A stretch of 64,000 nt of DNA. It comes from Cordia subcordata (Eukaryota; Streptophyta; Magnoliopsida; Boraginales; Cordiaceae). Location: assembly GCA_028554755.1 (NCBI GenBank), contig JAPTOF010000014.1:3844001-3908000 (forward strand). The letters run 5' to 3'. Within the stretch, counting starts at the first letter, position 1. Every line of letters starts with the position of its first letter. This document shows, in pieces, positions 22,221-34,704 of this stretch. The translations under genes were made by a program, and so were the position numbers. The notes beneath the pieces were generated by a model that saw only the letters and a program-made list of their open reading frames with translations, did not search any database and was not told the origin of the DNA.

Positions 22221-23880
22221 TTAGGCTCTATTTGCAAATATTTTAAGTCAAGAACATGATAATAAGAAGAGTGAAGAAAAATAGTCTTATGGGTGGCAAG
22301 ACTTATATGATTCCGTGTTGGATTTGTTATGGGCTAACCTTTGTGGTTGCAGCTTGTGTGTTATATTGGTCCAAATTGATATTTCGAATGTACGAATTTG
22401 TTTTTGGAATGTACAAATTTGTTTTCTTGCATAGAAAGCTATAGTAGCTTTAATTTGAGAGAAGCATAGGAATAGGAAAATTGCTTGTATTTTGTGGCTG
22501 ACATTTATGTTTCTTGTTATAGATAAAGCTTGTATAGATTGTTTTTCTATGTAATTCCTTCTAATGTAATGATTTGGAGCCAAAAAAAGTTGTTGTACGC
22601 GAAGATCGGAGCTCTCCGAAGGAGCCGGTCGACCCAACCGGTCAATCGGCAAAAACCCTAGCCCAACTTGCAAGGCCAAAAGGTCTCTAGAAGCACTGGT
22701 CGACTGGTAGGAGGTAATAGTTGACCAACAAAGACAGACTGCAGCTGTTTGAAGTGTTTTTTAGCAGTTTGATTGATTTGGGCTTTCTGCCTAAGGCTTA
22801 TTTACAGGGAGCCATCGATTAGGGACTGTTTAATTTTATTGTAGATGTTTATTTTACAATATTTATATACATGTTTGATTGTATGAATGATTATTGCGGT
22901 CTATCACATAGCAATATGTCCACCCAAGTGGGGTTTAAAATTGGCTAACCCTTAGATATTTTTTTGGCTTGACTTTGATAAGTCCCTCAAGATTGCTTAG
23001 GCTAATTATTTTGGTAATTAGAGATCCTAAAGAAGCAATGAATGTAATTAGCATTTTACTTGTTTTTCCCTAATAAACTTATCAAGATAACTCAAAGTAT
23101 GCCTATGTATGGATTTTAATCCAAAAATAGGTCCAATCCATTTATGGTATCAAATGTGTTTTAGTAACACAAGGTAGAATGCAGTGATTCCTAAGGGTGT
23201 TAGGATCTAAAAAGGAACTTGAGATAAATACAGGATAAAAAAACCTTCAAAGTTAAAATATTGAGTGGGAGAGGGAAATGAAAAACTTCATGGCCTTCCA
23301 CATCTGGTTCATGTTAAGAGAGAGTGGCATTTACCTCCTCATCATAGGGTGTTACTCAGCTTAAAGTTAGCAAGGTGAACTTAATGTGTTCATTCATAAC
23401 GACGTCGGCAAGGTTTGGCCACCTCATCAATGGAGTTCATCATCATAGATTGTCTCACGGTATGTGGATAAGAGTCACTACCCTATCAGAGGGCTCAAAT
23501 TTGGACATAGCGGGGAATGAACATCAAGGAATGATTATTCAAACTTAACTTGAATCATAGGTTCGACCACTCCATTGGCGGAGGCCCTTAGGCGATTCGA
23601 GAGGCCAAACCAACAATGATTGGACATCATTAAATAGTGTCTATCTAGATGAGTGATGCCCAAATAGGCTCAAACCTAACTTGATTACTCACTAATTTGG
23701 CCATCCCATTGATAGAATTTAAGTGATATGGTTGAGGAACTATTACATTACTGTAGTTCGAGGGTTAAACTACAAAAGTGCAAACGATATAAAAAGTGTA
23801 ATGTATGTTTTTCCGTTGTTACATACATATTGCATATGTATCCAGTTTATGTTGCTTGATATTGATTGTAATCTATTGTT
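22221..23880 (+). other. 5' leader of nested copia, with CCGGTCGACC motif
   Basis: A long untranslated region between primer site and gag. At 22624-22650 it contains GCCGGTCGACCCAACCGGTC and further half-sites (CTGGTCGACTGG near 22698), the motif that is palindromic in the Sirevirus and Athila-like LTRs. Phrases near 22890-23010 (CCACCCAAGTGGGG, TGGCTTGACTTTGATAAGTCCC) are standard leader text in this copia type. No ORF is credible. Confidence 0.6.
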
Positions 23881-24760
23881 CGATATCCAATATGACTTCC
23901 TTCAGCCACTAGCTACAATTCTGAGGAGGCATAAGCTCACTGGTTCGAATTTTGTGGATTGGAAAAGGAATCTAGACATAGTAATCACTGCCGAGGAGTA
24001 CAAGTATGTCCTAACTACTCCTTGTCCTATTGTAAGGCAAACTGTTAGAAAATTAAGACGCATAACAAACACTCACAGCGAAATCAAAACAGGAGTAATG
24101 AAAAAAGAATACGCACAATTAAACGTGGTTTGGTCCTCTGCCTACATCCACGAAAAACTCCACTAATAGAAAAGAGTATTACAACCCAAGTGACTTTTTG
24201 CACGAATAGAAAAGTCTAAACCCTCCCTCGCGATGTTCTTACAATGGCTCTCTCTCTCAGCCTAGACCTATTGCAAGACACACATATCTTTCAACTAATA
24301 CAAGAGTCCTATTTATAGAAGAGATATCCTTGTCCTCCAAGACAAAGGATTTCCTAGTCTGCCAATCCTACCATAACTAAGACTTTTACCATAACTAGAA
24401 TTTTGACTCTCATTAAGACTCTTTCCTAATTTCAATATGGACTTGGGCTTAGCACTTGAGCCATAACCCAACACAAACTCTTCTGATGTCGTGCGTAGTG
24501 TTGAGCAAAAATGGCAAAAGGCTAATAGTATAGCTAAGTATTATATGTTGGCTTCTATGTCGGATGTTCTATAAGACAAGCAAGAGATCAAGAAATCACT
24601 GTCTCTTATGTTTGCTGACTAGAGCAGGCCTGCTAGGCAAGTTGCTGTGTGAGAGCTTATGACCATTAAGATGGTGGAGGGTGCACTTGTCAGAGAGCAT
24701 GTGCAAGATGATGGAGCACCTTAATACTATCGAGATCCTAAGTGCAAACAATGATTAACA
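23880..24760 (+). pseudogene. Copia Gag, interrupted by a solo LTR
   Basis: The Gag N terminus LTGSNFVDWKRNLDIVITAEEYKYVL (about 23938-24013) is the TNT1-like opening. The frame runs into the solo LTR at 24043 and resumes at 24479 with SVEQKWQKANSIAKYYMLASM, then decays with stops at 24572 and onward. A zinc knuckle further on (about 25056-25103) reads CFKCGEKGHWKKNYP, with Tyr where the fourth ligand Cys is expected. Confidence 0.8.
24043..24473 (-). mobile_element. Solo LTR, 431 bp, inside copia gag
   Basis: Flanked by a perfect CAAAC duplication (24038-24042 and 24474-24478). On the minus strand it reads TGTTGGGTTATGG...TTTTCTAACA, with a strong TATA box CTATAAATAGGAC (about 24309-24321) and, downstream, GTGGATGTAGGCAGAGGACCAAACCACG (about 24124-24151). 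No internal region or second LTR is present, so LTR-LTR recombination is the likely origin. Family not identified; the size would also suit a TRIM-like element. Confidence 0.9.
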
Positions 24761-25055
24761 GTCACAGGTGGACATGATTTGACAGACCTTTCGACAGTCA
24801 TTCAATCAATTCAAGCTCAATTATAACATGGGAAAGTTGAACATGAATCTGACAAAGTTAGAAGGAACTCTAGGCAGTAGAGGCCATCGTGAAACCTTCG
24901 AGTCATACACATTTCTCTCAGGCTTCCACTTCTAGGCATCACCCAAAAGGAAGAAGAAGCCTGAGATGAAGGAGAAGTAGTAACGTGACCAGAAGAAGAA
25001 GAAGAGAACCCTTAGGCTAATGCAGGAAGCAATTATTTAGAAGCCCAAAAGGAAG

Positions 25056-27840
25056 TGCTTCAAATGTGGTGAGAAAGGCCACTGGAAGAAGAACTATCCT
25101 TAAGCAAGCCGTTGGGAAAGAAGGTATACCTCTCATGCTCTATGCTGAAACCAGTTTAGTGGTGAATTCTACTGGTTCTTGAATTGTAGACTCAAGAGCC
25201 ATTAATTATATTCACAATTCCTTGCATGGGTTTTAGGTCATGTAGGAGCTGAGTAGAAGGGAGTTCGCTCTTAGAGTCGACACAGGAGAAAAAATTGAGT
25301 TGTTGCAGTTGGTCAAGTTCGTTTGTCGTTCTCTTATAGTAGGGTTTTAGTTTTGAATAATGTTTATTATGTTCCAGAACTTCACAAAAACCTAGTTTCC
25401 GTTTCACAGTTGTTGATGAATGGTTTTTTAGTATGTTTCCATTCTAATGTTGATATCAGTAAAAGTGGGAATCTAATATGTTCTGGTAGATTACATAATA
25501 GTTTGTTCTATTTATACCCTATTCATACTGCAACACACTGAAAGAATAGAATCCCTTAAAAGAAAGGTTCCTTAAACCAATGATACTTATCTTTGGCATT
25601 TGCGTTTGGGACATACCAGTCAAAAATGCATTTAGAAGTTGATCGTGGTGACGAATACCTCTCGGGTGAATTCAGGGATTATCTCACACAACAAGGGATT
25701 GTGATGCAGTTGACTACACCAAGCACTCCCTAGCATAATGGTGTGACAAAAAGGAGGAATTGTACCCTCTTAGACATGGTAAGGTCGATGATGTCTAATG
25801 CATTGTTACCTTTATACTTTTGAAGGTATGACCTTGATACAAGAGTTTATATTCTGAATATAATGCCATCTAAGCCAATGCCTACGACACCCCATAAAAT
25901 GTGAATGAGACACAAGCCTACCTTGAGTCATTTTTGTATCTGGGGATGCCCAGCTTATGTGTTGAGTAGCTCTGCTACAAAATTGGAACCTAATCGGAAC
26001 TATGCTATTTCATTGGGTATCCTAAGGGAAGCAGAGATAGGATTTCTATAATCCCAAGGAGCAAAAGGTGCTCATTAGTACACATGCTAGATACTTGGAG
26101 AATAATATGGTGATCCAAAAAACACCAGAATCTGGTGTAACTCTTGAGGAGATTTCTAATGAGTCTCTAGAAGTACCTATTGATATAGAAACAAAAGTCA
26201 GCCAGTTGCTACTAGTACCCCGAAGACTTGTCATATGGGAAGATTCCAAGACAACTTGATAGATACTATAAGGAGTACTTTGAGACTTCTAAAGAGGATC
26301 AGGTTGAGGATCCCACTAGTTACGATGAAGTAGTTTCTGATATAGATGCTAACTAGTAGTGTAAGGCAATGGATTCTGAATTAGAGTCTATTACTCTGAC
26401 ATTGTCTGGGAGCTTGTAGAAGCACCTGAAAGGGTAAAGCCTATAGGTTACAAGTGGGTCTGCAAAAGGAAGAGATGAGCTGCTGGAAAGGTTGAAACCT
26501 TCAAAGCTAGATTGGTAGCAAAGGGTTATACCCAGAAAAAAGGTGTCGATTACAAAGAAATTTTCTTATCGATAACTATGCTTAAGTCTATCAGGATACT
26601 TCTTGCCATTGCTTGTCATTATGATTATAAGATATGGTAAATGGACGTCAAGATAGCTTTTCTTAATAGAGAGCTTGACGAAACCATTTAGATGACCCTG
26701 CCAAACGAGTACCTTACAATAGGCCAGGAACATATAGTGTGCAAGCTTAAGAAGTCTATTTATGGGCTTAAACAGGTATCTAGGGCACGAAACATCAAGT
26801 TTGATCATGTTGTCAAGTTTTTGAGTTTGAGCAAAACATTGATAAACCATGTGTGTGCAAGAGGCGTAATGGAAACGCTATGGCTTTCCTAGTTCTTTAT
26901 GTGGGTGACATCTTGTTGATTGGGAATGATATGGGGACGCTTTCATCCATAAAGGTTTGGCTATCTTCTCAATTTTAGATAAAGGATATGGGAAAAATAA
27001 GCTATGTTCTTGGGATCAAGATCATAGGAGACTGGCAAAACAGGAGGCTTGCGTTATCCTAAGTTTCCTACATAAAGAAGATATTGGTAAGGTACAATAT
27101 GGCAAACTCCAAGAAAGGTCTTTTGCCTTCTAGACATGGAGTTACTTTATCTCAGGACCAATAGACATCTAAGGAGATAGAGAAGATGAAGAAGGTCCCA
27201 TATGCTTAGCAATAAGAAGTCTTATATATGCCATGATGTATACCAGGCCAGATATCTGTTATGCTGTTGGCATGGTTAATAAATACTAGTCAAACCCTGG
27301 ACCAAATTATTGGATTGTGGTCAAGCAAATATTCAAGTCTCTTCAGAGAACTAAGGAATATGTGCTGGAATATCGTGCAAATGATCTAGTATCAATGGCC
27401 TATACAAATTCGAGCGTCCAGTTAGATAGAGATTCTAGGAGGTCTACTTCTGGCTTTGTTTTTACTTTGTCAACAGGTGTAGTTTCGTGAAAGAGTGTGA
27501 AGTAGAAATGCATCGCAGACTTGACCATAAAAGTAGACTACGTAGTAGTGTCTCAGGTTGCAAAGGAGGCCGTGTGGATGAAGAAGTTTCTCACTGACCT
27601 AGAGGTTGTCCCAGCTACACAGAAACCCATTGTCTTGTAATATGACAATGCTACTGCTATTGCATAGTGCAAAGAGCCTAGGAATCACAACAAGGGCAAG
27701 CAAATTTAGAGAAAGTACCACTTAATCCAAGAGTTTATCCAAAGAGGTGACATAATGGTGGAAAAGATTGCTTCAGCTAAGAACTTAGCAGACTCATTCA
27801 CGAAGACTCTTCTAGAGTGAGTGTTTGCCATACGTGTAGA
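25056..27840 (+). pseudogene. Copia pol remnant: protease, integrase, RT, RNase H
   Basis: Order along the strand: knuckle (25056-25103), protease with IVDSRAINY (about 25183-25209), GAG-pre-integrase WHLRLGHTSQK (about 25599-25631), integrase from RGDEYLSGEFRDYL, RT with CKRKR, VARxGYTQK and YVGDILLIGND (about 26899-26931, where the usual YVDD reads YVGD), then RNase H ending NxADSFTKTL. An internal deletion joins the pre-integrase region to mid-integrase at about 25636, removing the zinc CxxC and the first catalytic Asp. Numerous stops; inactive. Confidence 0.85.
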
Positions 27841-27880
27841 GTCTATGGGTGTTAGCTTCATAAGAAGTGATCTTTAATAC

Positions 27881-27891
27881 AAGTGGGAGAT
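27881..27891 (+). other. Polypurine tract of nested copia
   Basis: AAGTGGGAGAT immediately before the 3' LTR TGTTAG, a standard Ty1/copia plus-strand primer site. Confidence 0.9.
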
Positions 27892-29610
27892 TGTTAGTAT
27901 TGTATGCCCTAAAGCCATTTGTACACAGATATTGAACTAGACATTTCATCATTGTTTATATTCATAAGCACTTCTTACATATATTATCTCTGATATACAT
28001 GTATGATACATTGTATAAAGGTCCAATGATATAGTCCAATGACTTGGGTATGCAATGAGGCTGCACACACAGTAGGTCCAAGTCTAGTTTGGATATACCA
28101 TAAAGATGTCCATAGCCAGATAGTAGTGTTGGGCACTCAACCAGGTGGACGAGTTTCCCAATATAGGTGATCTATCTAGGTCATTGAAGGATCTTTTTGG
28201 ACTTCACTTCTAGAGCCTATGTCACGCATTGGACAGTACCATCGTGAGTATGTCTTCTAGAACTGTGCCATCATATACAGAAGACAAGATGCTTACTGCT
28301 TTCAAGTGATCGATACTTTTAATCCTAAGCATATGTGGATGAATTGGCAAAGTTGGGGTACAGCACTTTGATGTACCATAAGAAGCGGTTTTGAATGATA
28401 AGATTGTCTGCCTTATACATTAGGTGTTGTGTTTTAATCAATCAAGACATGAATGTGCAAAAGCAGAGTCTATGTGCCCCCTTGGATTTATCTTATCGGT
28501 GATCATAAATCTATATCTAATGATATTACCTTTCAAGGGTATATTGGTCATTTGGCTTATAGGTTGCTCTCTAGATCAAGAGATCGATGACCAGGTGGTG
28601 ATCACACTTTAGACTAGAGATTCCAATGTTCTAGATATGGTCTTAAAGGTAATGGTACCTTTTGACCGGCCTTGACTACAGGTAGACATAGAAGGGTATT
28701 TTGGTCATTTTGCTCTGTTGGTCAAAGATAGCGGTTACTTGTTATGACTTATTTCTGCTTAGCTAGTGATTATCCGTGGAGTGCGGCTTTGCTCTTCTAG
28801 TGGAAACAGACCTAGGTCAAAATGGCCTTGATGTCACCAAAGTAGTGGCAAGGGTATTTTGGGAGTCAAGGGCAATTATGTCTTTTGGTCCCTTTACTAG
28901 TCATATTTCCAATAGATATAATTAATTGAGATCATCTAATTATTTGGATGCTTTATTGAGATATAGATTTAATAGAAAAAGAAAAAAGATTTTATCCAAA
29001 TTTTTCCTTGTTAAATTTATAGGCATCTCAATAGGACAAAAAGGTCCCATAAAATTAGATATTAAGGAGCAAAATAGAGAGAAAAATATCTTGGATACCT
29101 TATCCATGAAGCATATTCCATTTCTAAAGAGGGTATAGTTGGAAACTTAATAGTTTCTATGAAGTTACCCAATTAGGGTTATTGTGCACTGTAAATAATG
29201 AGCTATCAACAATACACCCTTGAGTCTCTTTGCCTTTTTCATAAAGGTGTGTAGGAATTTTCACCTAGTACACTAAGAACACACACTACTCCGTAGATCT
29301 TCAATTATAACTCTCTTAGGTGCTTGCCCACTACATAAGATCACACATCCTAGCTTTGGAAAGGTGATTCTAGTGAAGAAGGCTAATTGGGAGGCCTTTC
29401 TGGTGGAGTTTTTACAAACACCCACTTGGATCTTCAACTTTTTAAAGGTATATCACTTCATCTTCTTGCTTATATGTTTAATCATGTTGTGCTTATATGT
29501 GCAAATAGTTTTTTATTACTTGTTCCGCCACCATATTAGATATGTTCTTTAATTTTTTTAAAAGCATGATGATCTATAGACTATGGTATAGCAATCCCGA
29601 TCCTAACACA
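27892..29610 (+). repeat. 3' LTR of nested copia
   Basis: About 1717-1719 bp from TGTTAGTATTGTATGCCC to CCTAACA(CA). The last two bases are ambiguous, because the TCCTA duplication starts at 29611. The first 200 and last 160 bp match the short 5' LTR; the middle is present only here. It shares many phrases with the solo LTR at 50004-51960 (CTTGGGTACGCA-TGAGGCT, GTGTTGGGCACTC). Confidence 0.85.
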
Positions 29611-32438
29611 TCCTACCATCAAATGATGAAATTCCCAAAAGAGTAAGGAATTTGTTCCTTAAGGGAAGATTGGCTGAAGTACCCTAAGCCTTGTACCTTG
29701 TCATCGAAAAAGAAGTATAAGAATTCGTGTCAATTAGTAATAAAAGAAAAAAGGATTTGAACATAAGAAGGGAAGCCTATCAGAGAACCTATAAAAGGTC
29801 AAGTTGTCAAGCAAGAAACAGGGAACACGATTAGGGAAGAAGCTCTCAACGGAGTTGCAAGGAAAGCTAAAAACCTTTCTTACAAATAACAAGAATCTGT
29901 TTGCATGGTCCTCTAGAGATATTGTTGGCATTGACCCAAAGTTCATATCCAACTATCTTAACATTAACCTTGGGTTTCACCTGATCAAGTAAAAAATCAT
30001 TTAGCACAAAGAAAGGACAGATGAAAAAAAAGGTGATAGATGAATTGCTAGTAATAAACCACATATAGGAAGTTGACTACCCTGAATAGATAGCCAATGT
30101 AGTAGTAAAGAAACAAGGGGGTAAATGGAGAGTTTGTATTGACTTTGCTAACCTTAGTAAGGCATGCCTAAAAATGGATGCCACTTTGGGGGTTTGAAAT
30201 ACTTAGTTTCATGGATGCCTTTAAGTGATACAACCAAAAAAAAATGGTCATGAAAGATGAAAAGAATACAAGTTTTGATCACATATCAAGGGTCGTACTG
30301 TTTGTATAAGGTCATGCCCTTTAGAATTAAAAATGCTGGAGAAACCTACTAGAGAATGATAAACTAGGTCTTCAAAGAACAAATCAAATGAAATATAGAA
30401 GTATATGTAGACAACATGCTACTCAAGAGCAAGTCCAAGGACATATATCTACAAGATTTTACAAAGGCCTTTGACATCATGAGAAAATTTGGGATTAGAC
30501 TAAATCTTGAGAAATGTGTATTTGGCATCTAAGCTTGGAAGTTCCTAGTATTCATCGTAACAATAAATGAGGTTCAATCATTAGTAGGGAAGGTTAAAGC
30601 TCTAAAGCATTTCATGTCAAAGGCAACAATAAATTTTCTCCTCTATTTAAAATGTTAAGAAACCCAAACAACTTTGAATGGATAGATGAAAACCAAGAAG
30701 CCTTTAAGAGACTTAAATCTTACTTAACAAAACTGCTTATTTTGTTGAGACTCGAGGAAGGGGAACCTTATTATTATATTTGGCATGCTAGAGGTCTACT
30801 GTAGCAGTAATATTAGTAAATGAGGATGTAAAGACTTAAAGGCTAGTCTATTTTGTAAGCTGGGTATTAAGAAGACCCAATCTAAGGTACACAAACATAG
30901 AGAAAATGGCATACACATTGGTTACTATTACCCATCAACTTAAACCTTACTTCAAGGCACACCTTAATAATAACATATCTACCTCTAAGGGAGGTGTCGG
31001 TAAAGCCCAAGATGTAAGAAAGAATTTTGAAATGGGCCATTGAGCTTGGGCAATATGAGATTGCATATCAACCTCATGCAATTATCTAGGCTCCAGCTTT
31101 AGTAGATTTCGTCGTGGAATGCATGGCAGACTCAGAAGTACCATAAGTTCAAGAAGATTAGGGGGTATGGGTAGATAGGACATCAAGTAAAGATGGGAAT
31201 AAGACAGGAGTCATCATTCGATCCCCAACTAATAAGGAATTCAAAGATGCTTTAAGATTTAATTTTAACACTCTAACTAAAAATCATAATATGAAGCCCT
31301 AATTACAGGTATCAAGGTTGCAATAGGACTCAAAGCTCGTGCATAAGAGTTTATACATATTTATAGTTGATAGCAAGACAAATTGATGGTCAATACGAAG
31401 CAAGGGAGGAAAATATGAAAGCCTACCTGAGAAAAGTGAAAGAAATGATGGTCGGCTGGGAAAGATACCAAATGCAACAAATACCTAGAGAAAGAATGAA
31501 ATAGCTAATGCATTAACAAAATTGGCATTTACATCTTAAGGGGCAAATACTGTCCTTGTACAAGGTATATCCAAGCCAAGTATCTAGATAGAGGTCAAGA
31601 AAGTGTTAAAAATGGAGACCCAACAAAGTTGGTAGACCCTGATTATGAAATACATAAAAATTACAAAACTAACCAAAGATAAAACTCAGCAAAAAAGATT
31701 ATGATATAAGCATCCAGGTATGCATTTTACTAATGGTTGCTATATAGAAATTCACATTTTGGGTCCCTATTCAAATATGTAGAGGAAAGTGAAGGAAACT
31801 ACATGTTAAAAGAGATATATAGAGGGATATGCGAATATCACATAGGAACTCAGAGGTGGTAGTGAAAGTACTAAGAGAAGGCTACTTTTGGCCCACAATG
31901 TAACAATATGCTGAGAAGATGGCAAAAAGATGCATAATGTGCCAAAAGCACAGTAGTCCAAAAGTTACCTACTGTAGATATCACCTCAATTTACAGCCTA
32001 TGTCCATTTGTCGAATAAAGGTTGGATGTAAAAGGACCCTTACCCTCAACGTCAGGCCAAAGGAGATTCATATTCATAGCAATGGACTACTTTACAAAAT
32101 GGATAGAGACTAAAGTAGTCTGAAAAATAATAAAGACAGCGGCATGGGGATCCATGTGGAAAACATAATAACAAAGTTTAACACACCAAATGGGATAATA
32201 ACAGACCATGGGAGGAAATTTTGATTCAAGCCTATTTAAGAGGAAACGTAAAAGGTTGAGATTAACTTGCAGTTTGCATCCATAGCCCACCTACAAGATA
32301 ATGGGTAGGTAATGAACAAAGAAATCATTCAAACCTTGATAATAAAACTTGAGAATATGAAAGACGTCTAGATTGACAAATTACTCGAAGTACTCTATGT
32401 ATACAGGATAACATTAAGCTCTATAATATAGGAAATCT
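29611..32438 (+). pseudogene. Tat/Ogre-like gypsy piece B: RT, RNase H, integrase
   Basis: Continues piece A after the copia. The RT start at 29804-29992 has the LKTFLTNNKNLFAWS and GIDPKFISNYLNI motifs, followed by YPE-IANVVV...KWRVCIDFANLSKAC (about 30080-30165), SFMDAF (about 30205), and FEWIDENQEAFKRLKSYL of the connector (about 30675-30725). RNase H and integrase follow, with CIMCQKHSS of the zinc site near 31933-31959. It ends in the conserved YRITLSS just before the Athila-like insertion at 32439. Stops and indels are abundant. Confidence 0.8.
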
Positions 32439-34321
32439 TGATGTGTTGTGTTTTTGTGTGTGTTTGCATTGTTATTGCCTATGTTTAAGAGGTATTAAAT
32501 GCTCAAAAAGATCCATTGGTGTAATGTTTTTGATAAGAACAGGCTTAAGCGTAAACAAATGTACATATTGAGTTTAAGAGACAAATTGCTACACTAGTTG
32601 CTTGTTTTCAATGATTTAGGTGAACTTTGGGTTAAGATCGTGATTGGGGCGATGATAGGTGATGAAGATAAGAGATGTACAGGTTAAAATAAGAAGATCG
32701 AAGGCTAAAAAGACAAAGAATGGAGGAAGGAAGTCAGCCGGACGACCTAAGAGGAGCCGGTGGACCGGCCACTCTAAAGAGGTGCTAAAAATAGCCGGAC
32801 GACCACCCCTTCAAAGCAGTTGATTGGCCAGTCCAGAGAGCATCACCAAAAATTGAGTGTTGCTAAGAGGAGAAGCTGGTCCACCGAATAGGTGACTGAC
32901 AGATCGTGAAAAGCTGATATTAAAGCCCGATTTTCAGACTTAAAAGAAGGATCTTTTTGACAATTCTAGGGAGGATCTTTACACACCCATCACACACACA
33001 CATACTTAACCCTAGTCTCCACCCACATCATACACACTCTCTCATACATTTCATCACTTTGAATCAAGAGAATTTAGAGGGTTTCAACATTTGAATTCAG
33101 GCTACTCAAGGATTTTGTACAAGAATTGCTAGGATGGAAGGGGAGTTTTCTATTCTCTCTTTCATCCTCTATTATATTATGTTTGAGCAGATTTGCTTAG
33201 GGTGATGACACTTGTCTAATGGGTTGATTCTATACTTCTGTATTATGGGATTCAGTGGCTTAATGTATATACATATGTTATGTTCTTCTTGTTTCAATGG
33301 CTATTGTTCAATACATATTTAGGTGTTTGATAATATGCCTATGAGAGTTGCATATGTATAAATTGAAGTCTATTTACTACTAAACACCTCTAATCCATTC
33401 TATAATCATGTCTATGTATTTATGTGTGGATCTTATGAAGTGGGTATTGCTTATATTCATGTCCATATGTATGTTTGCATGCCTAATAGTAAATATGACC
33501 TCAATATTGCATACATGTTGGTTCAAAAGTGTTTCTAATGGTGTAATCCGAGCATGACGATATTTGCTAGTCGAATAGGTCCCTTTATTCGCGAACACCT
33601 TGGCTTAGAACATGTATGAATGCATTAATAGGTCAAATCCTGCTATTGTGACCCTAGAATGACGAAGCATAATTAAAGGCTAGTCTAAATCGAGTCTCTT
33701 TTGGCTTTAAATTCAGCCAATAGGTTTTTGGGTAGATTTATTCGACTCTAGTAACACTAGGTCTTGGCTTTAAATCCAGCCAATGATTTAGGTACTAGAG
33801 TAAGGTTGTTCTAGGTCACCTAAGAAGCTGGTTAGTCAATCTTAAAGCCATAGGTCATAAGGACCACGCCGTAGCTCTAGGAGGCATCGCCTAGGAACGG
33901 ACCCGCATCGAGTCCTAAGGGAAAATTAGGATATTAACTAAACAACCTAGTGAAAGAGCAATTGACGATTAAGCCATTCCATGTAATCCCATAGTGTTGG
34001 AATCTAGGATCACTCATTAACAAGTAGATGTCACCCTAACACCTTTCCATTTGTTAGTTCCTTAAATTAGCTTGTCTCCCACTTTCCATTCCCATAGTTT
34101 AGTTTAATTCATTTTAGTTGGAGCTCCCGACCATCAAAAATCCAAAATTCCAAAAGTACATAGTTTAGGTTTCTTTTTAGGCACACTCTAGAACACACAC
34201 GTAGAATCCATCTCCCAACATAGCCTCCCTGTGAAATCGACCCGGCACTTGCATACACTTTGCTACACCGATCTGTGCATTTGCGGGTCTTTAGAGCTTG
34301 CACTCGAGAGAAGACGCATCA
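32439..34321 (+). repeat. Athila-like 5' LTR
   Basis: A 1883-bp LTR from TGATGTGTTGTG to CGCATCA. It contains the degenerate palindrome GCCGGTGGACCGGCC (32756-32770) and half-sites GCCGGACGACC (32737 and 32794), plus two diverged copies of a TTGGCTTTAAATxCAGCCAAT phrase (about 33702 and 33762). By eye it is clearly homologous to 41756-43664 with scattered differences, so the element is older than the Sirevirus. Confidence 0.9.
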
Positions 34322-34327
34322 AGTTCT

Positions 34328-34344
34328 TGGCACCGTTGCCGAGA
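34328..34344 (+). other. Athila-type primer-binding site
   Basis: TGGCACCGTTGCCGAGA lies seven bases after the 5' LTR. It matches the TGGCGCCGTTGCCGGGGA-type primer site of Athila elements (tRNA-Asp) with C-to-T or G-to-A changes. Confidence 0.85.
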
Positions 34345-34704
34345 AGGCATGATGGTTTGCATTCTTTGCTTGTATGTTTTGGTAGTTTCTTTATTTGTTT
34401 TTTCTTGCATTTCCTTTATAGTTTGTTTAGTTTTTGGTTATCTTCTTTATTGTTTATATTATCTTGCTTTAGTTCTTGTTCATCTATTTTAGCTTTTGTT
34501 TTTGTTTTTAGTAGACTTTCTAGGATTGTGGTTTATTTGTTGTAGTTTTAGGAATATTGAAGCTTTTTGGGGTTGAAATGGTCGGAGTTAGGATAGTTTG
34601 TGCATGCTTGGTAGGAGATCCCTTAGAAATTCCCTAGTTTCCTTAATCTCGAACCCGATAGAATTGCTAGACATTTTAGGAACTTAGGAGATCTTCTTGA
34701 GGAG

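Larger units (their letters stand above)
21841..29610 (+). mobile_element. Nested Ty1/copia retrotransposon
   Basis: A 7.8-kb plus-strand element inserted in the Tat-like remnant, flanked by the 5-bp duplication TCCTA (21836-21840 and 29611-29615). It comprises a 5' LTR of only about 366 bp, tRNA-Met primer site (22209-22220), a long leader, degenerate gag and pol, PPT (27881-27891) and a 3' LTR of about 1717 bp. Its gag is itself split by a solo LTR (24043-24473). The RT and Gag text is TNT1-like, and the same LTR family reappears as the solo LTR at 50004-51960. Many stops mean it is not coding. Confidence 0.9.

Noticed and set aside
22256..22679. Short open frames in the copia leader
   Set aside because: They lie between primer-binding site and gag in untranslated leader and show no domain.
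34231..34545. 104-residue frame across the Athila-like LTR/primer site
   Set aside because: Overlaps LTR and primer-binding site, hydrophobic composition from T-rich text, not conserved coding.
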